From: UBA11612 sp963662375
GTDB taxonomy: Bacteria; Pseudomonadota; Alphaproteobacteria; Rhodospirillales; Rhodospirillaceae
Length of the DNA: 64,000 bases
NCBI GenBank assembly: GCA_963662375.2
Contig: CAXXRP010000010.1
Coordinates: 62,001 to 126,000 of the forward strand
Direction of reading: 5' to 3'
A model generated the notes under the pieces. The model made no database searches. It saw only the letters and a program-made list of their open reading frames with translations, and was not told where the DNA came from. This document shows, in pieces, positions 36,092-44,843 of this stretch. The number at the start of each line of letters is the position of its first letter. The first letter of the stretch is position 1. A program made the translations under genes and the position numbers.

Positions 36092-37786
36092 ATGAAGACT
36101 GACAAAATAAAATCTGACCAATCGGACCGTGAGGAACACCGCATACCGGCAGGATCTGACGAGGGCAGGGGCACGTCGCGGCGCCGTTTGCTGAAGGCTG
36201 CGGCGTGGGCGCCGCCGCTAGCGGTTGCAGTCGGGGGCACGCAACTGCTGCAGGGATTTGCCAAGGGTGCCCGCGCTCAATCGGTTTCCGATGCGACCGA
36301 GTTGGGTGTGCGCGAGGCGGCGTCGCGTATTCAGAAGGGCGAGATGAAGGCGGAGGGTTATGTTGGCCAGCTGTTCAGGCATTACAACGCCCACAAGGAT
36401 TTAAATGCGTTCATCACGATCAACGAGGCGCGCGTGCTGCAAGACGCGCGTGCTGTTGATCAGGCTCGCGCCCGCGGCGACAGGCTCGGCGCGCTGGCCG
36501 GGGTTCCCATTGTTGTCAAGGATAAGATCGACGTGGCCGGCTATCCGACCACAGGCGGGTCGCTTGTGCTCAAGGGGTATGTTGCCAAACAGACGGCGCC
36601 GGTGATCGATGCTATGCTCAAGGCTGGTGCAGTCATGTTCGGGAAAACGAATTGTTCTGATACGATCACCGGAGCAGGCGGGGGTGGCGGTGCTGCATCA
36701 GGCAATCGCAATTACCCCTTCTGCCGTAATCCCTATGATCTATCGCGTGTTCCGGGGGGGTCCAGCACGGGCACGGGTGCTGCTATTGGGGCGCGGATAG
36801 TCCCAGGGGGGATTGGCGAGGACACGGGGGGCTCGGTGCGCCTGCCGTCGGCCTTCTGTGGGATAGCCGGCCTTCGTCCGTCTGGGTATGCGATGGAGAA
36901 CTTTCTCAAGGGGACTAATCGGAAGCGTTACTCCGGCGTGGGCATGATACCGCCGCCCACGTGGTTGACAATGATGGGCTCGATGGCACGCACGGTTTCC
37001 GACGTTGCGCTGCTCGACACGGTGATCACCGGCGAGGAGGTTCCGACGGTGAGTTTACGCAAGACGCGGCTTGGGATTCCACGTGGGGACTACTGGGAGA
37101 AACGGCCTCACGATCCCGGCGTGAGGCAAGTGACGGAAGCTGTATTTGCCAAGCTTCGTGACGCAGGGGTTCAATTGATAGAGATTGATCTCAACGGTCT
37201 CTTGGAGCTGAGTGCGAGAGACCGTCTGAGTCCTGCTGTGCGCAAAGGTAACCGGCCGATGGCCGACTGGCTTGCGGAGAATTATCCAAGTGTGACGGTG
37301 GAGGAGACCGAAGCCATACGGGAAAAATGGCGCGCCGATCCCGAACCGAGGAATCATTACCGCCCTGTGGCCCCGCCGGCTATACGAGCACAACTCTCGC
37401 CGGAAGCGGCAATCATGATGGTCACGGCGGCATGGAGCCAATATGAGGATGTTTTCAAGACAAACGGGATCACAGCGCTTGCCATGCCTACGGTGCCGAT
37501 CCCGCCGCCGCTGATCAACATAAATGGGGATACGCCGGGACAAAAAATCCTTGTGAATGGCGAGTGGGTTGATGAATTCGATGCGATTCTCCCGAATATG
37601 TGGTGGACCTCTCGCTTTGGCGCGCCAGCACTGAGCATACCGGCAGGCCTGACGTCGGAATTGCCGGTCGGCTTCATGTTGCAGGGGATGCCCGGCACCG
37701 ACAGTCAAATACTGGGTCTAGGCATCGAAGTGGAGAAGCTCATCGGTCCAATGCCTCCCCCAACGTTCCGCCATGAGCCAATATAG
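36092..37786 (+). CDS. Tat-exported amidase-signature enzyme, subtype B (copy 2)
   Basis: This is a 564-residue protein. It has the leader MKTDKIKSDQSDREEHR, then SRRRLLKAAAWAPPL (Tat) and an Ala-x-Ala site in GARAQS. The triad is Lys143 (VVKDKID), cis-Ser224 (PGGSSTG) and Ser248 (DTGGSVR). Outside a short loop it is nearly identical to copies 1, 4 and 5. The loop after GKTNC reads SDTITGAGGGGG, one residue longer than in copies 1 and 4. Subtype-B residues shared with copy 5 are the Lys after KD, SSTG, WLTMMG and DAILPN. Ribosome site aggag, six bases before the ATG. Confidence 0.93.
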   Translation: MKTDKIKSDQSDREEHRIPAGSDEGRGTSRRRLLKAAAWAPPLAVAVGGTQLLQGFAKGARAQSVSDATELGVREAASRIQKGEMKAEGYVGQLFRHYNAHKDLNAFITINEARVLQDARAVDQARARGDRLGALAGVPIVVKDKIDVAGYPTTGGSLVLKGYVAKQTAPVIDAMLKAGAVMFGKTNCSDTITGAGGGGGAASGNRNYPFCRNPYDLSRVPGGSSTGTGAAIGARIVPGGIGEDTGGSVRLPSAFCGIAGLRPSGYAMENFLKGTNRKRYSGVGMIPPPTWLTMMGSMARTVSDVALLDTVITGEEVPTVSLRKTRLGIPRGDYWEKRPHDPGVRQVTEAVFAKLRDAGVQLIEIDLNGLLELSARDRLSPAVRKGNRPMADWLAENYPSVTVEETEAIREKWRADPEPRNHYRPVAPPAIRAQLSPEAAIMMVTAAWSQYEDVFKTNGITALAMPTVPIPPPLININGDTPGQKILVNGEWVDEFDAILPNMWWTSRFGAPALSIPAGLTSELPVGFMLQGMPGTDSQILGLGIEVEKLIGPMPPPTFRHEPI

Positions 37787-37892
37787 AAGCGCACTCTAAA
37801 TAGAAGCGCACCCTAATTTTTTGGCCGCTTTTTGAGGGGCTGTAGGCGCACCGGGAGTAGGGACGGAACCCGTTCGTGGACAGGAGAGTGCA
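37787..37892. repeat. 106-bp amidase spacer, copy 2
   Basis: This is essentially identical to 35986-36091 (one change in the first unit: gcactctaaa for gcaccctaaa). It separates a subtype B gene from the divergent subtype C gene and provides that gene's leader ribosome site. Confidence 0.85.
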
Positions 37893-39581
37893 ATGAAGAC
37901 TGACAAAATAAAATCTGACCAATCGGACCGTGAGGAACACCGCATACCGGCAGGATCTGACGAGGGCAGGGGCACGTCGCGGCGCCGTTTGCTGAAGGCT
38001 GCGACGTGGGCAATGCCTCTTGTGGCTATGGGTACTACCGCCCAATTATTACAAGGCTGTACCGAAGGCGTCAATGACCATGCAACAAATACGCAACCCG
38101 GCGATGGAAATGTAACGGAGCTCGGTGCCCGTGCGGCCGTGGACCGCATCCGCAACGGAGAGATGAAGACCGAGGATTACGTTGCTCAGCTTCTTAAACA
38201 CTATAATGCTCACAAAAACCTAAACGCGATCATCACGATCGACGAGGCGCGCGTGCTGCAAGACGCGCGTGCTGTTGATCAGACTCGCGCCCGCGGCGAC
38301 AGGCTCGGCCCACTCGCCGGCCTACCATTCGTTGTCAAGGATCAGATTGACGTTGCAGGTTATCCAACCACGGCTGGCAATATTGCTTTGAAGGTGTACG
38401 TCCCCAAGCGGACGGCTGCAGTCGTCGACGCCATGCAGAAAGCCGGTGGTATTGTATTTGCAAAAGCAAACTGTGCCGACTTGGTCGGACAGGTGAGACC
38501 CAATGGAGTGACGTCGAGCAATCCATATTTTGGATTTGTCCGCAACCCTTATAATCTTATGCACAATCCAGGTGGTTCGAGCGGCGGTAACGGGGCGGCA
38601 ATTGCGGCACGGATAGTTCCTGCAGGTCTCGGCGAGGATGGAGGTGGTTCCATACGCTTGCCAGCGTCGTCATGTGGGATCGCTGGATTACGCGCCTCCA
38701 CTTATTCACCCGAGAACATTCTCAAAGGAACTGCTTATAAACGGTACTCCGACCACGGCATTGTTCCGCCAGCGGGCCTCAATGACACTTTCGGCCCGAT
38801 GGCACGCACAGTAGCTGATGTGGCATTCCTGGACACGGTGATCACCGGGGAAAAAGTACCAAGCGTTGATATACGCGAGGTCCGAATTGGTATTCCGCGT
38901 GCGGACTATTGGGAAAACGAATATTTTGATCCAGAAGTCGTTACAGTTGCCCAATCTGCATTCGCGAAACTCCGTGACGCGGGAGCCCAGTTAATAGAGG
39001 TGGACTACAATGCTCTATTGCAACTCCATGCAGGAAATCGGCTAATGTCGGTTCGGCCGCCAAGTCGTGTTTTCGAGGAGTGGCTCGCCCATAATGTTCC
39101 TGGCGTGACAATAAAGGATGTTAACCGTCTTCGCGACTCCTACCCGCCCGACCCTTACTACATTTCCAGAAATACATCCGAGCTTACGCTGGACGAGAGA
39201 AAAGGAATTATCGCGGATGCCGCCCATTATTATGCAAATGTTTTTGAGTCCAATGGGATCGCGGCTTTAGCTGCACCAACCATACCAGTACCACCACCAC
39301 TCATTAATTCCAATGGCGATACACCGTGGCAGAAGATATTGGTGAACGGTAAATGGCTTGATGAGTGGGATACTATTATCAGTAATTTATCTTGGGGCGC
39401 CCGACTAGGTGCTCCGGGCCTGAGTCTTCCTATTGGGCTAACATCGGGATTGCCTGCTGGCTTGCAACTGCAGGGCCTTCCAGGCAGTGACAGCCAAATT
39501 TTGGGTATCGGACTCGCGGTCGAAAAGATTCTCGGTCCGTTGCCGCCGCCGACGTTTCGTAACGCCGAGATATATATGTGA
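37893..39581 (+). CDS. Tat-exported amidase-signature lipoprotein, subtype C (copy 3)
   Basis: This is a 562-residue protein. The first ~38 residues (leader and SRRRLLKAAT) match copies 2, 4 and 5; then it diverges to LVAMGTTAQLLQGCTEG. LLQGC is a lipobox, so this copy should be a Tat-exported lipoprotein. The triad is Lys149 (VVKDQID), cis-Ser229 (PGGSSGG) and Ser253 (DGGGSIR), with Gly in place of the Thr found in the others. The loop after KANC reads ADLVGQVRPNG, like the minus-strand amidase at 57576-59222. A short stretch (38242-38309) is nearly identical in DNA to the neighbours although the surroundings are diverged. Confidence 0.92.
   Translation: MKTDKIKSDQSDREEHRIPAGSDEGRGTSRRRLLKAATWAMPLVAMGTTAQLLQGCTEGVNDHATNTQPGDGNVTELGARAAVDRIRNGEMKTEDYVAQLLKHYNAHKNLNAIITIDEARVLQDARAVDQTRARGDRLGPLAGLPFVVKDQIDVAGYPTTAGNIALKVYVPKRTAAVVDAMQKAGGIVFAKANCADLVGQVRPNGVTSSNPYFGFVRNPYNLMHNPGGSSGGNGAAIAARIVPAGLGEDGGGSIRLPASSCGIAGLRASTYSPENILKGTAYKRYSDHGIVPPAGLNDTFGPMARTVADVAFLDTVITGEKVPSVDIREVRIGIPRADYWENEYFDPEVVTVAQSAFAKLRDAGAQLIEVDYNALLQLHAGNRLMSVRPPSRVFEEWLAHNVPGVTIKDVNRLRDSYPPDPYYISRNTSELTLDERKGIIADAAHYYANVFESNGIAALAAPTIPVPPPLINSNGDTPWQKILVNGKWLDEWDTIISNLSWGARLGAPGLSLPIGLTSGLPAGLQLQGLPGSDSQILGIGLAVEKILGPLPPPTFRNAEIYM
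38242..38309 (+). repeat. Gene-conversion-like patch inside amidase C
   Basis: The ~65 bp from gaggcgcgcgtgctgcaaga through gcggcgacaggctcgg match copy 2 (about 36426-36490) with a single mismatch. The DNA on both sides is clearly diverged between the two genes. An identical island in diverged paralogues is the expected trace of gene conversion. Confidence 0.7.
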
Positions 39582-39683
39582 GGAAAGTTCTGGGGCGATG
39601 TCGATTACTGCCCGACGTAGCGGGGTAGTGATGCAAGAATTCAAACGAACTGCGGACATGAAATTGTTGGACAGGAGAGTGCA

Positions 39684-41375
39684 ATGAAGCCTGACAAAAT
39701 AAAATCTGACCAATCGGACCGTGAGGAACACCGCATACCGGTAGGATCTGACGAGGGCAGGGGCACGTCGCGGCGCCGTTTGCTGAAGGCTGCGGCGTGG
39801 GCGCCGCCGCTAGCGGCTGCGGTCGGGGGCACGCAACTGCTGCAGGGATTTGCCAAGGGTGCCCGCGCTCAATCGGTTTCCGATGCGACCGAGTTGGGTG
39901 TGCGCGAGGCGGCGTCGCGTATTCAGAAGGGCGAGATGAAGGCGGAGGATTATGTTGGCCAGCTGCTCAGGCATTACAACGTCCACAAGGATTTAAATGC
40001 GTTCATCACAATCAACGAGACGCGCGTGCTGCAAGACGCACGTGCTGTTGATCAGGCTCGCGCCCGCGGCGACAGGCTCGGCGCGCTGGCCGGGGTTCCC
40101 ATTGTTGTCAAGGATCAGATCGACGTGGCCGGCTATCCGACCACTTGTGGGTCGCTTGTGCTCAAGGGGTATGTTGCCAAACAGACGGCGCCGGTGATCG
40201 ATGCTATGCTCAAGGCTGGTGCAGTCATGTTCGGGAAAACGAATTGTGGCGATATGGTCAGCGGAGCAGGCGGTGGCGGTGCTGCAGCAGGCAATCGCAA
40301 TTACCCCTTCTGCCGTAATCCCTATGATCTATCGCGTGTTCCGGGGGGTTCCAGTAGCGGCACGGGTGCTGCTATTGGGGCGCGGATAGTCCCAGGGGGG
40401 ATTGGCGAGGACACGGGGGGCTCGGTGCGCCTGCCGTCGGCCTTCTGTGGGGTAGCCGGCCTTCGTCCGTCTGGGTATGCGATGGAGAACTTTCTCAAGG
40501 GGACTAATCGGAAGCGTTACTCCGGCGTGGGCATGATACCGCCGCCCACGTGGTTGGACATGATGGGCTCGATGGCACGCACGGTTTCCGACGTTGCGCT
40601 GCTCGACACGGTGATCACCGGCGAGGAGGTTCCGACGGTGAGTTTACGCAAGACGCGGCTTGGGATTCCACGTGGGGACTACTGGGAGAAACGGCCTCAC
40701 GATCCCGGCGTGAGGCAAGTGACGGAAGCTGTATTTGCCAAGCTTCGTGACGCAGGGGTTCAATTGATAGAGATTGATCTCAACGGTCTCTTGGAGCTGA
40801 GTGCGAGAGACCGTCTGAGTCCTGCTGTGCGCAAAGGTAACCGGCCGATGGCCGACTGGCTTGCGGAGAATTATCCAAGTGTGACGGTGGAGGAGATCGA
40901 GGCCATACGGGAAAAATGGGACGCCGATCCCGAACCGAGGAATCATTACCGCCCTGTGGCCCCGCCGGCTATACGAGCACAACTCTCGCCGGAAGCGGCA
41001 ATCATGATGGCCACGGCGGCATGGAGCCAATATGAGGGTGTTTTCAAGACAAACGGGATCACAGCGCTTGCCATGCCTACGGTGCCGATCCCGCCGCCGC
41101 TGATCAACATAAATGGGGATACGCCGGGACAAAAAATCCTTGTGAATGGCGAGTGGGTTGATGAATTCGATGTGATTATCACGAATATGTGGTGGACCTC
41201 TCGCTTTGGCGCGCCAGCACTGAGCATACCGGCAGGCCTGACGTCGGAATTGCCGGTCGGCTTCATGTTGCAGGGGATGCCCGGCACCGACAGTCAAATA
41301 CTGGGTCTAGGCATCGAAGTGGAGAAGCTCATCGGTCCAATGCCTCCCCCAACGTTCCGCCATGAGCCAATATAG
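39684..41375 (+). CDS. Tat-exported amidase-signature enzyme, subtype A (copy 4)
   Basis: This is a 563-residue protein with the Tat leader of copies 2, 3 and 5. The triad is Lys143 (VVKDQID), cis-Ser223 (PGGSSSG) and Ser247 (DTGGSVR). It shares the subtype-A residues of copy 1 (KDQID, SSSG, WLDMMG, DVIITN), but its glycine loop after GKTNC is GDMVSGAGGGGAAAG. Also unique is TTCGS for TTGGS after the catalytic Lys, adding a cysteine near the active site. It is preceded by a 102-bp spacer unlike the 106-bp one, except for the shared ggacaggagagtgca. Confidence 0.93.
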   Translation: MKPDKIKSDQSDREEHRIPVGSDEGRGTSRRRLLKAAAWAPPLAAAVGGTQLLQGFAKGARAQSVSDATELGVREAASRIQKGEMKAEDYVGQLLRHYNVHKDLNAFITINETRVLQDARAVDQARARGDRLGALAGVPIVVKDQIDVAGYPTTCGSLVLKGYVAKQTAPVIDAMLKAGAVMFGKTNCGDMVSGAGGGGAAAGNRNYPFCRNPYDLSRVPGGSSSGTGAAIGARIVPGGIGEDTGGSVRLPSAFCGVAGLRPSGYAMENFLKGTNRKRYSGVGMIPPPTWLDMMGSMARTVSDVALLDTVITGEEVPTVSLRKTRLGIPRGDYWEKRPHDPGVRQVTEAVFAKLRDAGVQLIEIDLNGLLELSARDRLSPAVRKGNRPMADWLAENYPSVTVEEIEAIREKWDADPEPRNHYRPVAPPAIRAQLSPEAAIMMATAAWSQYEGVFKTNGITALAMPTVPIPPPLININGDTPGQKILVNGEWVDEFDVIITNMWWTSRFGAPALSIPAGLTSELPVGFMLQGMPGTDSQILGLGIEVEKLIGPMPPPTFRHEPI

Positions 41376-41481
41376 AAGCGCACCCTAAATAGAAGCGCAC
41401 CCTAATTTTTTGGCCGCTTTTTGAGGGGCTGTAGGCGCACCGGGAGTAGGGACGGAACCCGTTCGTGGACAGGAGAGTGCA
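41376..41481. repeat. 106-bp amidase spacer, copy 3
   Basis: This is identical to 35986-36091. In both places it joins a subtype A gene to a subtype B gene, which supports duplication of an A-spacer-B block. Confidence 0.85.
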
Positions 41482-43179
41482 ATGAAGACTGACAAAATAA
41501 AATCTGACCAATCGGACCGTGAGGAACACCGCATACCGGCAGGATCTGACGAGGGCAGGGGCACGTCGCGGCGCCGTTTGCTGAAGGCTGCGGCGTGGGC
41601 GCCGCCGCTAGCGGTTGCAGTCGGGGGCACGCAACTGCTGCAGGGATTTGCCAAGGGTGCCCGCGCTCAATCGGTTTCCGATGCGACCGAGTTGGGTGTG
41701 CGCGAGGCGGCGTCGCGTATTCAGAAGGGCGAGATGAAGGCGGAGGATTATGTTGGCCAGCTGTTCAGGCATTACAACGCCCACAAGGATTTAAATGCGT
41801 TCATCACAATCAACGAGACGCGCGTGCTGCAAGACGCACGTGCTGTTGATCAGGCTCGCGCCCGCGGCGACAGGCTCGGCGCGCTGGCCGGGGTTCCCAT
41901 TGTTGTCAAGGATAAGATCGACGTGGCCGGCTATCCGACCACAGGCGGGTCGCTTGTGCTCAAGGGGTATGTTGCCAAACAGACGGCGCCGGTGATCGAT
42001 GCTATGCTCAAGGCTGGTGCAGTCATGTTCGGGAAAACGAATTGTGGCAATACGATCACCGGAGCAGGCGGTGGTTCTGGTGGTGCTGCATCAGGCAATC
42101 GCAATTACCCCTTCTGCCGTAATCCCTATGATCTATCGCGTGTTCCGGGGGGGTCCAGCACGGGCACGGGTGCTGCTATTGGGGCGCGGATAGTCCCAGG
42201 GGGGATTGGCGAGGACACGGGGGGCTCGGTGCGCCTGCCGTCGGCCTTCTGTGGGATAGCCGGCCTTCGTCCGTCTGGGTATGCGATGGAGAACTTTCTC
42301 AAGGGGACTAATCGGAAGCGTTACTCCGGCGTGGGCATGATACCGCCGCCCACGTGGTTGACAATGATGGGCTCGATGGCACGCACGGTTTCCGACGTTG
42401 CGCTGCTCGACACGGTGATCACCGGCGAGGAGGTTCCGACGGTGAGTTTACGCAAGACGCGGCTTGGGATTCCACGTGGGGACTACTGGGAGAAACGGCC
42501 TCACGATCCCGGCGTGAGGCAAGTGACGGAAGCTGTATTTGCCAAGCTTCGTGACGCAGGGGTTCAATTGATAGAGATTGATCTCAACGGTCTCTTGGAG
42601 CTGAGTGCGAGAGACCGTCTGAGTCCTGCTGTGCGCAAAGGTAACCGGCCGATGGCCGACTGGCTTGCGGAGAATTATCCAAGTGTGACGGTGGAGGAGA
42701 TCGAGGCCATACGGGAAAAATGGGGCGCCAATCCCGAACCGAGGAATCATTACCGCCCTGTGGCCCCGCCGGCTATACGAGCACAACTCTCGCCGGAAGC
42801 GGCAATCACGATGGCCACGGCGGCATGGAGCCAATATGAGGGTGTTTTCAAGACAAACGGGATCACAGCGCTTGCCATGCCTACGGTGCCGATCCCGCCG
42901 CCGCTGATCAACATAAATGGGGATACGCCGGGACAAAAAATCCTTGTGAATGGCGAGTGGGTTGATGAATTCGATGCAATTCTCCCGAATCTGTGGTGGA
43001 CCTCTCGCTTTGGCGCGCCAGCACTGAGCATACCGGCAGGCCTGACGTCGGAATTGCCGGTCGGCTTCATGTTGCAGGGGATGCCCGGCACCGACAGTCA
43101 AATACTGGGTCTAGGCATCGAAGTGGAGAAGCTCATCGGTCCAATGCCTCCCCCAACGTTCCGCCATGAGCCAATATGA
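41482..43179 (+). CDS. Tat-exported amidase-signature enzyme, subtype B (copy 5)
   Basis: This is a 565-residue protein. It has the Tat leader as in copy 2 and an Ala-x-Ala site. The triad is Lys143 (VVKDKID), cis-Ser225 (PGGSSTG) and Ser249 (DTGGSVR). The loop after GKTNC reads GNTITGAGGGSGG and is the longest in the array (34 residues between the Cys and the GGSS motif, against 32 or 33). Other subtype-B marks are WLTMMG and DAILPNLWW. It is the last amidase of the tandem; its downstream sequence is unique. Confidence 0.93.
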   Translation: MKTDKIKSDQSDREEHRIPAGSDEGRGTSRRRLLKAAAWAPPLAVAVGGTQLLQGFAKGARAQSVSDATELGVREAASRIQKGEMKAEDYVGQLFRHYNAHKDLNAFITINETRVLQDARAVDQARARGDRLGALAGVPIVVKDKIDVAGYPTTGGSLVLKGYVAKQTAPVIDAMLKAGAVMFGKTNCGNTITGAGGGSGGAASGNRNYPFCRNPYDLSRVPGGSSTGTGAAIGARIVPGGIGEDTGGSVRLPSAFCGIAGLRPSGYAMENFLKGTNRKRYSGVGMIPPPTWLTMMGSMARTVSDVALLDTVITGEEVPTVSLRKTRLGIPRGDYWEKRPHDPGVRQVTEAVFAKLRDAGVQLIEIDLNGLLELSARDRLSPAVRKGNRPMADWLAENYPSVTVEEIEAIREKWGANPEPRNHYRPVAPPAIRAQLSPEAAITMATAAWSQYEGVFKTNGITALAMPTVPIPPPLININGDTPGQKILVNGEWVDEFDAILPNLWWTSRFGAPALSIPAGLTSELPVGFMLQGMPGTDSQILGLGIEVEKLIGPMPPPTFRHEPI

Positions 43180-43640
43180 CAATAATGTAATAATAGTAAG
43201 CGTATCCAAGTTTGGTCAAATAAACGAATAAATCATGCATCCAATCAATTCAATCGGGCCAAATTATATATGAAGTTGGCTACTTATTGAAAATGTCAGT
43301 ACCGCAGAACGAAGCTCACATGCACTAGAAGACCTAAGAAAAGAATTTATAATCAAGGCTGTTTTCTGAACGGTCCTACTGGTCTTGAATTTGGAAGGGA
43401 AAGAAAAGGGTTCTATATACGATACGCAATTTAGAATGAGCCGAATGGCGCAGTGAGCGGACATTAGAGCTAAAAAAACAGACCAAACCATAGCCGCTAC
43501 GTTTAGTAATACGTTTAGGTATTATTTAGGTGGGTAACCGGCTTTTATGTTTCTATGTTTCCTGGCTGGCGTAGGGTTTGACCTGGCCTGGCTTAAAGGA
43601 GTATCAGTAGGACAGCAGACGATGAGTGGGAGAACGAAAG
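43180..43640. other. AT-rich intergenic region, no gene seen
   Basis: These 461 bp between the amidase array and the next gene are much richer in A/T than the genes around them. I see no credible reading frame, repeat or clear terminator. The region could hold the promoter for the 43641-49355 genes, but no convincing -35/-10 pair stands out. Confidence 0.5.
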
Positions 43641-44816
43641 ATGGCATGTATGTGGAGAGAGCGGCATCTACCGGCGGTAGGCCGTAGTGCGATCCTCGCA
43701 CTACTAGGTGTTTTTGCTGCAGGCTTCTCTTGTCAGTCTGCATATGCTTTGGAAACGCGAAGCTATGCCATGTCTTGGTTTTGGTATGCAGCCAATTCCG
43801 AGGAAGGTGATTGCTCTGAGGGAATAAATCTAAAGACGGACGCGCAATACGAAGAAAATCTAGCACTTTTAGGTTTCAGCCCGCAAGAAATTGCCACACT
43901 GATGGAGGGATATGTTACCGATGATCCTGAAGGGGGCTGGGAAAACAATAAAGTTGACCAGTTGATGTTCTATCGAGGCCGAATCAATGGGGAACCAGTA
44001 AACGGTTATCTTCACCCCGCCGCGGTGGCCGATCCAAAGCTGAACACCGTGGACGGGAGATATGCTTATGGTTTTGATCTGGATGGTAAGGATGCAACGC
44101 CAAATTCATTCGAGGATCCCATAACGCACGAAGTCGGTGTTGATCATGAGCTATTCCGCGTGCTCGGCTGCACAGAGTCGCATCGGGCAATCTTAACGGA
44201 AGGCTCGGCAATATGGCGTTTCATGTGGATGGCAATGAAAGATATCGTGCCCGCCTGGACTTTTACGATTAGCGGCGAGGACCTGGATCAAGACGGACCG
44301 GTGACCGTCACGTTTGGCCGAGCTATGGAGGCTACTACATACAACAGAGACGGCAGCGCCCGCGCACATATGACCTTCCGAGCAGACCCCGATCCGCGCG
44401 TGAACAATAATGTTTATCCCGGAAAAATCGAAGATGGTGTGATTTCGCTCGATCAGCCTGGGAACTATGAGTATTACAATCTCTCTGATGCCCTCTTTTT
44501 TCCGACCTTTGTACTACGGGATCTCAATGTTCGGCTAGAGGTGAACCCTGATGGTTCTTTAGAGGGGCTAATTGGCGGCTACCAACCGATAGAACATATT
44601 TACTTCGCCCTCGCCAACGGCAATCTCGCCTCCGAGGGCGCGTGGGTTCACGATTTGCCAGGCATATATCATCTATTGCGCCGGCATGCAGATGCTGGCC
44701 CGGATCCGTTGACAGGCGAAAACTGGGACATTTCAGCGACCTATTATCTTAAGGCAGTGCCGGCCTATGTTATGCCGATAGAGGATACAAATCAGCAAAG
44801 CGCCTCGCGGCGGTGA
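43641..44816 (+). CDS. Secreted protein of unknown function (391 residues)
   Basis: The ATG at 43641 is preferred: it has ggaga upstream, and the GTG at 43626 is a weaker alternative. The N-terminus is a signal peptide (AILALLGVFAAGFSCQSAYA, cut before LETRSY). The mature part is rich in Trp, Tyr and Asp, with EGDCSEGINL, YGFDLDGKD and HELFRVLGC (with the earlier Cys, a possible disulfide). I recognise no family. It is 27 bases upstream of the DUF1592-type gene and so belongs to that operon. Its place suggests a periplasmic or surface partner of the DUF1592/DUF1552 proteins. Confidence 0.75.
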   Translation: MACMWRERHLPAVGRSAILALLGVFAAGFSCQSAYALETRSYAMSWFWYAANSEEGDCSEGINLKTDAQYEENLALLGFSPQEIATLMEGYVTDDPEGGWENNKVDQLMFYRGRINGEPVNGYLHPAAVADPKLNTVDGRYAYGFDLDGKDATPNSFEDPITHEVGVDHELFRVLGCTESHRAILTEGSAIWRFMWMAMKDIVPAWTFTISGEDLDQDGPVTVTFGRAMEATTYNRDGSARAHMTFRADPDPRVNNNVYPGKIEDGVISLDQPGNYEYYNLSDALFFPTFVLRDLNVRLEVNPDGSLEGLIGGYQPIEHIYFALANGNLASEGAWVHDLPGIYHLLRRHADAGPDPLTGENWDISATYYLKAVPAYVMPIEDTNQQSASRR

Positions 44817-44843
44817 TGAAGCGCTCGTTATAGGAGTCAAGCT

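Noticed and set aside
34327..43179. GatA subunit of the tRNA amidotransferase
   Set aside because: The amidase signature is shared, but Tat signals, the tandem multiplicity and the absence of gatB/gatC rule out GatCAB.
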